In this document: in pieces, positions 57,052 to 64,000 of the stretch
How positions within the stretch are numbered: the stretch's first letter is position 1
Layout of the letters: the number at the start of each line of letters is the position of its first letter
NCBI RefSeq assembly: GCF_020532705.1
Contig: NZ_JAJAVD010000004.1
Span: forward strand, 434,001 to 498,000
DNA: 64,000 nucleotides
Source of the DNA: Methylobacillus caricis
GTDB taxonomy: Bacteria; Pseudomonadota; Gammaproteobacteria; Burkholderiales; Methylophilaceae
Direction: 5' to 3'
Notes under the pieces: generated by a model
What the model saw: only the letters and a program-made list of their open reading frames with translations
Told to the model about the DNA's origin: nothing
Databases searched by the model: none
Program-made: the position numbers and the translations under genes

Positions 57052-58431
57052 ATGAATACCATGACATTTGTTCACATCCACAGATACTTAATCATCCTGG
57101 CCATCACAGGGTTAAGCACATTTCAGGCTCAGGCTGAAGATGGACAGAACTTGCTTGATATATACCAAATGGCCGTCAGCAATGACCCCACCTGGGCTTC
57201 TGCACGCAGCGGCAATCTGGCAGCGCAGGAAAAGATCGAGCAGGGCAAGGCCTTGTACCGCCCCACCGTCAATTTCACCACTGATGCAAGCCATTCGGAA
57301 ACCAATATCCGCTACCTGGGTCAGAATGCCATTTTCCGCAATGCGGGACGTGAGTCTTTTGAGACGTTTGGCTTCGGCGTCAATTTCAGCCAACCGATCT
57401 TCCGCAAGGAAAACTGGGTGCAATACAAGCAGGCACAAACCCAGGTTTCACAGGCCGACAAGCAGTTGATCCAGTCGCAGCAGGAGCTGATGTTACGCAC
57501 AGCCCAGGTCTATTTTGACGTGCTGATCGCACAGGACCAGATCGACCTGATCAACAGCCAGAAAGCGGCCATCAGCAAGCAACTGGAACAGGCACAGGCC
57601 AACTTTGATGTCGGTACCGCTACCATTACCGATGTGAATGAAGCGCAGGCCAGGTTTGATTTGTTAAAGGCACAGGAAATCACCGCCCTCAATGACTATG
57701 AAGTACGCAAACGTGCAGTACAAGCCGTGATAGGCCGCCTGCCCGCACGCCTGGCAACGATGCGCGCAGATATCCATGCCCAGCCGCCAGAGCCACAGGA
57801 AATGGAAAAATGGGTAGAACTGGCAGCACAGAACAATCTTGCCCTGAGCATACAGCAGGAGGCACTGCGCCTTGCCACCCAGGAAGTCGAGCGCATGAAC
57901 GCGGGCCACCTGCCGACACTGGATATGGTCGGCAGCTACAACGATGTGCGCGCTGGTGGCAGCCCCAACGGCTTTGGCAGTGACCTGCAGAATGCCACCA
58001 TAGGCCTCAGGCTCAACATCCCACTCTATCAGGGTGGGGCTATCAGCTCTCGCGTGCGTGAAGCCGTGGCAAACCAGCAGAAAGCCATGGACGATGTAGA
58101 GGTAGTCCGCAGGCGTTCGGAGCTGGATACCCGCCAGGCTTACCTGAACCTGACCGGCAGCGTTGCCCAGGTCCAGGCATACGAACAGGCACTGAACTCC
58201 AGCCAGAGCCAGCTTGACTCAACCAACCTGGGTTATGAAGTCGGCGTACGCAATAGCGTAGACGTGCTCAATGCCCAGCAACAATTGTTCACTGCCAAGC
58301 GGGACCTGCTCCAATCCCGCTATAACTACCTGATGAACGTATTGAGGCTGAAATCCGCCACTGGCCTGCTCAATGAAAGCGACCTGGTACAAATCAACGA
58401 AAGGCTGATCAACGCCAGCAGGGCTGAATAA
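57052..58431 (+). CDS. TolC-family outer-membrane efflux channel
   Basis: Outer-membrane channel of 459 residues that completes the RND pump. A signal peptide (LIILAITGLSTFQAQA) precedes the repeated helical-hairpin structure: DIYQMAVSNDPTWASARSGN with LYRPTVNFTTDASHSE in the first half, and VERMNAGHLPTLDMVGSYNDVRAGG with LNIPLYQGGAISSRVREA in the second. It closes with YNYLMNVLRLKSATGLL, typical of TolC in type I secretion or RND systems. The ATG lies 13 bp after the permease stop. It overlaps the next gene by one base (TAATG). Confidence 0.94.
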   Translation: MNTMTFVHIHRYLIILAITGLSTFQAQAEDGQNLLDIYQMAVSNDPTWASARSGNLAAQEKIEQGKALYRPTVNFTTDASHSETNIRYLGQNAIFRNAGRESFETFGFGVNFSQPIFRKENWVQYKQAQTQVSQADKQLIQSQQELMLRTAQVYFDVLIAQDQIDLINSQKAAISKQLEQAQANFDVGTATITDVNEAQARFDLLKAQEITALNDYEVRKRAVQAVIGRLPARLATMRADIHAQPPEPQEMEKWVELAAQNNLALSIQQEALRLATQEVERMNAGHLPTLDMVGSYNDVRAGGSPNGFGSDLQNATIGLRLNIPLYQGGAISSRVREAVANQQKAMDDVEVVRRRSELDTRQAYLNLTGSVAQVQAYEQALNSSQSQLDSTNLGYEVGVRNSVDVLNAQQQLFTAKRDLLQSRYNYLMNVLRLKSATGLLNESDLVQINERLINASRAE

Positions 58432-59006
58432 TGCAAAGTCAAAACGCCATGAAAGCTTCCTTGCTGGCGCAAGCGGATCAAAGCCAGCTTATCATCATCG
58501 ACATGCAGGAAAAACTGGCGGCGGCCATGCCCGAGGACAGCATGCAGGCAGTCATCCGGAATTGCAGCATCCTGATACAAGCAGCCAGGCTGCTTGAAGT
58601 ACCTACGGTGTATACCGAGCAATATCCCAAAGGGCTGGGACCTACCCTGGCATCACTGCAAACCCTGCTTGAGAATATCCCCAGGATAGAGAAAATGGCC
58701 TTCTCCTGCCACGCCGTTCCCGCATTCCGCAGCCAGCTCACCACTGACCGACCGCAACTGGTCCTGACTGGCATGGAAACCCATATTTGCGTACTGCAAA
58801 CCGCCATGGACTTGCACAAAAGCGGTCATCAGGTATTGATTGTAGAAGATGCGGTGCTCTCCCGCACCGCAGCCAACAAGGCCAATGCCATGGAAAGGTT
58901 GCGCCAGGCAGGTATAGTAGTCAGCAATACTGAATCCATTGTGTTTGAATGGCTTGGCCGTGCTGAAGGTGAGGCCTTCAAGCAGATCTCCCGGCTGGTG
59001 CGCTAA
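58431..59006 (+). CDS. Isochorismatase-family cysteine hydrolase (YcaC-like)
   Basis: Small hydrolase of 191 residues. The fold is shown by LIIIDMQEKLAAAM (catalytic Asp), a Lys-containing IEKMAFSCHAV and the nucleophile region LVLTGMETHICVLQTAMDL, with the Cys in HICV. This matches YcaC-like members of unknown substrate. It is the last gene of the RND operon by position, overlapping the TolC stop by one base, so it may act on a pumped compound or a stress metabolite; that link is only contextual. Confidence 0.88.
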   Translation: MQSQNAMKASLLAQADQSQLIIIDMQEKLAAAMPEDSMQAVIRNCSILIQAARLLEVPTVYTEQYPKGLGPTLASLQTLLENIPRIEKMAFSCHAVPAFRSQLTTDRPQLVLTGMETHICVLQTAMDLHKSGHQVLIVEDAVLSRTAANKANAMERLRQAGIVVSNTESIVFEWLGRAEGEAFKQISRLVR

Positions 59007-59032
59007 CCCGATAGAAGCAGCGAGCCTGGCTG

Positions 59033-60307
59033 CTAGGGCTGGATATGCCTGGCCACCAGGTCAGCGACTCGCTGGGTGGCGCCACCCGCACTGGTACTGA
59101 ACTCCAGTGCCTTCCAGCTCATCGCCTGGCGCAACTCCGGATCGCCATATAGACGCTTCAAGGCGCGCGCCAGATCAGCCACATCACTGACGCGCCAGGC
59201 TGCCTTGGCCGCAATCGCCAACTCGGTAGCCGCCGCAAAGTTGAATGTATGCGGACCGACCAACACCGGCTTGCTCATGGCGCTGGCCTCTATCAGGTTC
59301 TGTCCACCTAGCGGTTGCAGGCTGCCACCTATAAAAGCAGCATCGCAGGCTGCATAGTAGACAAACATCTCCCCCATGCTATCGCCCAGCAACACATTGA
59401 TCTTGGCAGGCAGGGGATGTTCCAGACGCGAACGCCGCAGGAAATGAATACCCCGGCGATTAAGCAGGTTGGCCACCTCATCAAAACGTTGCGGATGACG
59501 AGGCACAATCACCGTCAATAGATGGGGAATCGCGGCGGCAGCCACTGCTTCCAGAATCATGGCTTCTTCCCCATCCCGCGTACTGGCAGCAAGAAACACC
59601 GGACGTTGCCTGCCCAACACGGCCCTCAACTCATCGCCCTGTGATGCAGCCTGTTGCGGAGGCATTACATCAAACTTGAGATTTCCCATCACCTCGACAT
59701 TCAGGGTATGTTCCCCTGTCGCGCCCAATTCTCGCAGCCGTTTGGCATCCTGCTCAGTCTGGGCAGCAATGGCAGTTAAATTGTGCAAGCCCTGCGCCAC
59801 CAGCCTGCCCACCTTGGCATAGCCATGCGCGGACTTGGCGGACAAGCGGGCATTCACCAGCAGGATAGGGATTTGGCGCCGCCTGCAGGCCGCAATCAGG
59901 TTGAACCAGAGCTCGGTTTCCATCAACAAGCCGATTTTGGGCTGGAAGTGACGCAAAAAGCGTGAAACCGCTCCCGGCGTGTCATAAGGCAGGTAACAAC
60001 GCAGCACGCTATCGCCAAACAACAGCTCACCTGCCTCACGCCCTGTTGGCGTGGCATGCGTGATCAGTACCTGGTATTGGGGATAACGCTGTTGCAGTTC
60101 CTTGATCAGCGGTGCCGCTCCCCGTGTTTCACCCACCGACACACAATGCATCCAGATTACTGGCCTGGTAACCGGGACCTGGAAAAAGCCAAACCGCTCA
60201 GCCCAGTGCTGCAGGTATGCGGGTTGACGTACGCCCCGCCACAACAGGCGCAAAGGAGCAAATGGCAATAAAAGGTAGATCAGCAGGCTGTAAAGTAGGC
60301 GTGGCAT
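59033..60307 (-). CDS. waaA: 3-deoxy-D-manno-octulosonic acid transferase
   Basis: Adds Kdo to lipid A precursor at the inner leaflet of the inner membrane; needed for lipopolysaccharide. With the ATG at 60307 the protein has 424 residues, the usual WaaA/KdtA length; a longer in-frame start at 60487 would overlap the divergent kinase gene. Segments are MPRLLYSLLIYLLLPFAPLRLLWRG, WMHCVSVGETRGAAPLIKEL (acceptor-binding), LLMETELWFNLIAAC, MGNLKFDV, LAASTRDGEEAMIL and FIGGSLQPLGGQNLIEASAM (GT-B nucleotide-binding). Convergent with the isochorismatase-family gene. Confidence 0.96.
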   Translation of the reverse strand: MPRLLYSLLIYLLLPFAPLRLLWRGVRQPAYLQHWAERFGFFQVPVTRPVIWMHCVSVGETRGAAPLIKELQQRYPQYQVLITHATPTGREAGELLFGDSVLRCYLPYDTPGAVSRFLRHFQPKIGLLMETELWFNLIAACRRRQIPILLVNARLSAKSAHGYAKVGRLVAQGLHNLTAIAAQTEQDAKRLRELGATGEHTLNVEVMGNLKFDVMPPQQAASQGDELRAVLGRQRPVFLAASTRDGEEAMILEAVAAAAIPHLLTVIVPRHPQRFDEVANLLNRRGIHFLRRSRLEHPLPAKINVLLGDSMGEMFVYYAACDAAFIGGSLQPLGGQNLIEASAMSKPVLVGPHTFNFAAATELAIAAKAAWRVSDVADLARALKRLYGDPELRQAMSWKALEFSTSAGGATQRVADLVARHIQP

Positions 60308-60383
60308 GGGGGCGATTTTCGCATGAATGGCCAATGCATAACATCCTGCACGAATAAAAGGCATAATCACGCCATTCTGTTTG

Positions 60384-62255
60384 ATGCATACATACCCGAC
60401 TGCGGTGATTTCAAGAGCCTTCGTTTTTCTGCTGTTTCTTTGCCTGCCATGGATAAATGGTGTCCAGGCTGCGGACCTAATCGTCAAGCGCGAAGTATTC
60501 AGTGATGCCAGCGGGCAGTTGGATATTGCGCAAATCCAGCAGCAGGATTTTCAACCTGTCAAAAACCTGCTGACTGCTGGCTATACTCCCGCCAGCCAGT
60601 GGTTACGGATTACCGTCGGCCCAACTTCCGAAAAAACCATTGAACTCAGGATACGCCCCACTTACCTGGACGAAATCACGCTGTATTATCAGGAGCCTCA
60701 ACAACCGGGGCAATGGCGATCAAAAGCAACAGGCGACCGTTATGCCTACCAGGACAGGGAACGCCGCCACGCCATCACGCATGGCTTCGTGATTAACGGG
60801 GGATCCACGCCTGCGGTGTACTATCTCAAGCTACGCACCACCAGCACTGCCTTGATGTATGTAGAAGCGCTGCCACACGCAGAGGCCAATCTCAAGGAAA
60901 TGCGGCAGCATCTCATGATGGTGTTTTACCTGGCAATCATGCTCTGGCTAGGGTTCTGGTCAGCCAATGACTTCGTCAGCAGGCCGCACCTGCTCACAGG
61001 GCTATTCACTCTTTATCAAGCAGGCCATATCACCTATGCACTGGCCATCCTGGGCTATTTTGCTCCCTGGGTTTCCCAGCAGCATCCTGCGCTTAATGAC
61101 ACACTGACCAGCATTGCCATTCTCATGGTGACATGGGTGAGCATCTTCTTCCATTACACCCTGCTATCACAATACAAGCCCAATCGATGGGCCATGCGCA
61201 TCTTGTTAGGCTTGACCGGCTTCTGCCCTGTTCTGATCTTTGGGTTATTCCATGGCTATGCCCGGGAAGCATTGGCGTGCAATGCCTACATCATCATTCT
61301 GGCGACCCTGCTTCTGCTCCCGATCACCATGAGTACACGCCGGGATAATCCACCGGAAATAGCACCCAGCCGCAGGATGCTACAAATCATTTATACCCTG
61401 CACACCTTGTCGCTTCTTGCCTCCATTCTGCCTATCATGGGCTGGTCCTCTGCCGCAGAATGGAACCTCAATGCGATATTGGGCCACAGCATGATTTCGG
61501 CATTGCTGATGTATATCATGCTGCAACAACGCTCAACCATGATTCGCAAGGAATCCGAAAGTGCCAAACTATCACTCGAACTCACACAACAGGAATTGAC
61601 CCTGGAACGTCAGAAGCGCGATGAAATGGGCTATTTCATGGCCATGATCACCCATGAGCTCAAAACGCCCTTATCAGTCATCCGCCTGTCACTAGACACC
61701 CTGCAACTCACAGGTCCATCGAAACGGCATATCGAGCAAAGCATAACCGATATCAGCAGCATGATTGACCGCTGCGCCCAGATCAACAAGATGGAAGACC
61801 AGCATATCCAGGTCAACTATGAAGCATGCAACCCGGGGGCGCTCCTGCATACACTGATCACGGAGTACGCATGTGCAGCACGCATAGAACTCTCCATCCA
61901 TATCCCTGGGCCATTCCACTGCGACCAGCTCATGCTAAGGCTCATTCTCAGGAACCTGCTTGAGAACGCATTAAAATACTCACCCACCAACAGCCCGATC
62001 TCCATCAGAATCAATGCACAGACCGAGAATGATGGCAGAAGCGGGGTTGCCATTTCATTTGAGAATAGCGTGGACCAGCCTCCCGACCTCATCCGCATCT
62101 TCGACAAATATTATCGTGAAGCCAACTCAAGCAAGCATACCGGTTTTGGCCTCGGGCTTTATTTGTCACGCACTGTCGCGTTATCATTGAATGGTTCGCT
62201 GAACGCAAGCGTGTATCATCACCGTATCAGACTCACCCTATGGCTACCCAATTGA
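60384..62255 (+). CDS. 7TMR-type sensor histidine kinase
   Basis: Membrane sensor kinase of about 623 residues. A signal peptide precedes a periplasmic domain (about residues 30-165, ASQWLRITVGPTSEKTIELRI, then LDEITLYYQ) of the 7TMR-DISMED2 type. About seven membrane helices follow (170-385), then a coiled coil. The HisKA domain has MAMITHELKTPLSVIRL (His424). In the ATPase domain the N box is RNLLENALKYSP and the G box HTGFGLGLYLS. The usual DxGxG G1 motif is replaced by ENSVDQPPD, so ATP-site function needs caution. The ATG at 60384 follows a TTG at 60381. It overlaps the regulator gene by 16 bp and is divergent from waaA. The ligand is unknown. Confidence 0.88.
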   Translation: MHTYPTAVISRAFVFLLFLCLPWINGVQAADLIVKREVFSDASGQLDIAQIQQQDFQPVKNLLTAGYTPASQWLRITVGPTSEKTIELRIRPTYLDEITLYYQEPQQPGQWRSKATGDRYAYQDRERRHAITHGFVINGGSTPAVYYLKLRTTSTALMYVEALPHAEANLKEMRQHLMMVFYLAIMLWLGFWSANDFVSRPHLLTGLFTLYQAGHITYALAILGYFAPWVSQQHPALNDTLTSIAILMVTWVSIFFHYTLLSQYKPNRWAMRILLGLTGFCPVLIFGLFHGYAREALACNAYIIILATLLLLPITMSTRRDNPPEIAPSRRMLQIIYTLHTLSLLASILPIMGWSSAAEWNLNAILGHSMISALLMYIMLQQRSTMIRKESESAKLSLELTQQELTLERQKRDEMGYFMAMITHELKTPLSVIRLSLDTLQLTGPSKRHIEQSITDISSMIDRCAQINKMEDQHIQVNYEACNPGALLHTLITEYACAARIELSIHIPGPFHCDQLMLRLILRNLLENALKYSPTNSPISIRINAQTENDGRSGVAISFENSVDQPPDLIRIFDKYYREANSSKHTGFGLGLYLSRTVALSLNGSLNASVYHHRIRLTLWLPN

Positions 62256-62941
62256 ATATCGTGGTTGTGGAAGACCACGACGCACTGAGAGAAGTTACCG
62301 TCAACGCCCTTTCCAGCAAGGGGCACCACGTCACCGGGCTGGAGTCGGCTGAGGCGCTGTACGAGCATCCCAACATCCAGTGCATCGACCTGATGCTCAT
62401 CGATCTCAACCTGCCAGGTGAAAGCGGGCTGACCCTGACCCATCGCATCCGCCAGATTCATCCCAATGTCGGCATCATCATCGTCAGCGCCAACAATCTT
62501 GCCGAACACAAAATGCAGGGCTACGACCAAGGTGCCGACATCTATCTGACCAAGCCTGCTGCCCTTGAAGAACTCAATAGCGCCATCAATGCGCTGACCA
62601 GGCGGATTAAGCCCCAGCAAAGCCCGAGCCTGTCTTGCCTGACGCTTCACTCCAGGACACGCCAGCTAGTCCTGCATCAGACAAGCATCTCCCTCAACTC
62701 CCAGGAGGCCTCTGTGGTCTTGGCCTTGCTGCGCGCGCCCGACCAACGCCTGGAAACCTGGCAACTGCTCGAGGTGGCGGGTCGCGATCATCCCGATTAC
62801 AGCAAGGCGTCGCTCGAGGTGCTGATTGTCCGTCTCAGGAAAAAACTCACGCAGATCAGCCCGCAACCAGACTTGAACCCTATCCAGGCCATCCGCAACT
62901 ATGGCTACCAACTCTGCGCCAGCATCACTATCGCCGATTAA
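62240..62941 (+). CDS. OmpR-type response regulator
   Basis: Response regulator of 233 residues. The receiver has the acidic pocket VVVEDHDA, phospho-acceptor Asp55 in LMLIDLNLPGESG, and Lys in YLTKPAALEEL. The C-terminal winged helix (SLNSQEASVVLALLRAPDQRLETWQLLE to LEVLIVRLRKKL and AIRNYGYQL) is of the OmpR type. The ATG at 62240 lies inside the kinase gene, 16 bp before its stop, giving tight coupling. A tandem decamer typical in size for OmpR-family sites lies directly after the stop. Confidence 0.92.
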   Translation: MATQLNIVVVEDHDALREVTVNALSSKGHHVTGLESAEALYEHPNIQCIDLMLIDLNLPGESGLTLTHRIRQIHPNVGIIIVSANNLAEHKMQGYDQGADIYLTKPAALEELNSAINALTRRIKPQQSPSLSCLTLHSRTRQLVLHQTSISLNSQEASVVLALLRAPDQRLETWQLLEVAGRDHPDYSKASLEVLIVRLRKKLTQISPQPDLNPIQAIRNYGYQLCASITIAD

Positions 62942-62942
62942 C

Positions 62943-62970
62943 CCTACATCCTGTAGGTTTCTGTAGGTTT
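62943..62970 (+). repeat. Tandem decamer with inverted arm, upstream of the autotransporter gene
   Basis: CTGTAGGTTT is repeated exactly twice (62951-62960 and 62961-62970). CCTACA at 62943-62948 is the inverse of TGTAGG, so direct and inverted repeats are combined. It lies 2 bp after the response-regulator stop and about 80 bp before the next ATG. Ten-base direct repeats are the usual form of OmpR/PhoB-type operators. Confidence 0.65.
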
Positions 62971-63051
62971 TCTCCCCTCTTCCTTTGCTAGCATCCCGGC
63001 TCGTGCCAGATACATTGCACTTATTACATATTGTTATTCTCGGGGGGATTC

Positions 63052-64000
63052 ATGAAACAGATACATACAGACAGGCACCAGTTGCCAGAAACCAAGCATT
63101 GTTCAGCAAAGCCCCGCCTTGGCACGCTTCTGGTAGCTAGCGCACTGGCCTCCATGTCGATGATGGCAGGCACCCAGGCATGGGCAGCCCCAGGCATTTG
63201 TGGCAGCGGGAGCACGTCCACCATCAATAGCGCCGAGACAAGCCAATGTCTGCCAGATAACAATGAAACCGTGACTGTTACCAGCGCAGGTAGCATCACC
63301 CCAAGCAGCGGAGCAGCGATTGATGCAAGCAGCCACACAGGCATTATCATCAACAATAGCGGCCTGATTGACGGCAATGTCATATTGGGCGGTGCCACGC
63401 TTAATCTTGAAGACACCAGCGGCCGCATTACCGGCACAATCACAGGAACAACAGGTTCCGCTATAAACATCAATGGTACTTTCACACAAGAAAACGCCAT
63501 CAATGTTGGAGGAGTCACTATTGCAAGCACCGGCATATTTATACCTGGCAACTATGATGCCGGTCAGGCCATTTCCGGTAATATCGAGAATAACGGCAGA
63601 GTAGTACTCACTTCAGATAACCCGCACGGCCATATTAATGGCGATTACCACCAAACTGCTAATGCCATCCTTGAGATTGGTGCACGCGGTGCATCATACG
63701 GCGAGTATGGCCGACTGCATGTTCTTGGCAATGCCACCTTTGATGCCGGCACGGGTTTGCATGTCAATGTCGCTCAAGTGAATACCCTAGCCAATAACGA
63801 CGTCTTGTCTAGCGTGGTCTATACCAGCGGGCTTACCGCAAGCACCTTCACCATCACCGACAACAGCCAGTTATTCAGCTTTGAAGCCATCGTGAACGGC
63901 AATAACATCGACCTCAAGACCATTGCCGCCAGCAGTAGCGGCGTGCTCAACAGCGTCAGGAACGAAGGCTTTGGCCAAGGCGTAGGTGCTGCGCGGGTAT
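63052..64000 (+). CDS. Autotransporter-like surface protein (partial, runs off the window)
   Basis: Open frame from the ATG at 63052 to the window end, at least 316 codons, with no stop. GGGGGG lies a few bases before the ATG. The N-terminus has an extended Sec signal (LGTLLVASALASMSMMAGTQAWA, about 45 residues including a charged n-region), as found in type V autotransporters. The passenger is Gly/Asn/Thr/Ser-rich with beta-helix-like repeats (GIIINNSGLIDGNVILGGAT and NNGRVVLTSDNPHGHINGDY). HINGDYHQTANAILEIG resembles the region before autotransporter barrels. The likely C-terminal barrel lies outside. It is probably controlled by the upstream kinase/regulator. Confidence 0.75.
   Translation, partial: MKQIHTDRHQLPETKHCSAKPRLGTLLVASALASMSMMAGTQAWAAPGICGSGSTSTINSAETSQCLPDNNETVTVTSAGSITPSSGAAIDASSHTGIIINNSGLIDGNVILGGATLNLEDTSGRITGTITGTTGSAININGTFTQENAINVGGVTIASTGIFIPGNYDAGQAISGNIENNGRVVLTSDNPHGHINGDYHQTANAILEIGARGASYGEYGRLHVLGNATFDAGTGLHVNVAQVNTLANNDVLSSVVYTSGLTASTFTITDNSQLFSFEAIVNGNNIDLKTIAASSSGVLNSVRNEGFGQGVGAARV

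Overview
This 64 kb window looks like a chromosomal segment of a methylotrophic betaproteobacterium, most likely of the family Methylophilaceae (Methylobacillus/Methylovorus/Methylophilus group). That placement is an inference. It rests on a formaldehyde-activating-enzyme homologue, a PurU formyl-THF deformylase, cobalamin-dependent MetH, the proteobacterial ATP-grasp type of GshA, the MEP-pathway enzyme IspH, a porin-glnK-amtB ammonium operon and a complete minor-pilin operon. There are no transposases, integrases, phage genes, tRNAs, rRNAs or CRISPR arrays. Base composition is moderate; pilY1 and the repeat part of the RTX gene are visibly more AT-rich than their neighbours.

Layout. 1-8.2 kb (minus strand): mpl (murein tripeptide recycling), metH, a ferritin-like/VIT1 iron transporter, comM and ubiK. 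8.3-11.4 kb (plus): a near-perfect sigma-54 promoter drives a TorF-type porin, glnK and amtB. After the amtB terminator a second consensus sigma-54 promoter, a CU-rich stretch and an intrinsic terminator together look like a nitrogen-controlled small RNA of about 105 nt. 11.4-13.7 kb: gshA-gshB. 13.7-20.5 kb (minus): pilE-fimT-pilV-pilW-pilX-pilY1, nearly all overlapping. 20.7-22.3 kb: lptM, lysA and a Pmp3-family peptide. 22.3-32.7 kb (minus): a six-gene type I secretion operon encoding a TolC-like protein, a MotB/OmpA-like protein, an HlyD-like adaptor, a MotA/TolQ-like protein, an RTX protein and an ABC transporter. The MotA/MotB-like pair recalls SiiA/SiiB of the Salmonella SPI-4 adhesin secretion system.

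33-38.4 kb: purU, a membrane-anchored GyrI-like protein with a CobD/CbiB-like membrane protein, ispH, doxX, a small lipoprotein, a GNAT acetyltransferase and a Fae-family protein that lacks the usual catalytic His. 38.4-42 kb: a TonB-dependent siderophore receptor divergent from a PepSY membrane protein, with a possible Fur box between them. 42-50.7 kb (minus): mutY, an AsmA-family gene, uppP, yidB, an rluB-type pseudouridine synthase, and thiC behind a clear TPP riboswitch. 51-59 kb (plus): pcm, then tetR and a tripartite RND efflux operon preceded by a 21-bp inverted repeat over its promoter, and an isochorismatase-family hydrolase. 59-64 kb: waaA (minus), then a 7TMR-type sensor kinase with an overlapping OmpR-type regulator. 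These are followed by an exact tandem decamer and the start of a surface autotransporter-like protein that runs off the window.

The strongest candidates for new biology are the putative sigma-54-dependent sRNA downstream of amtB and the RTX type I secretion operon with its own MotA/MotB-like energising pair. Weaker ones are the His-less Fae paralogue and the kinase/regulator/tandem-repeat/autotransporter module at the right edge.
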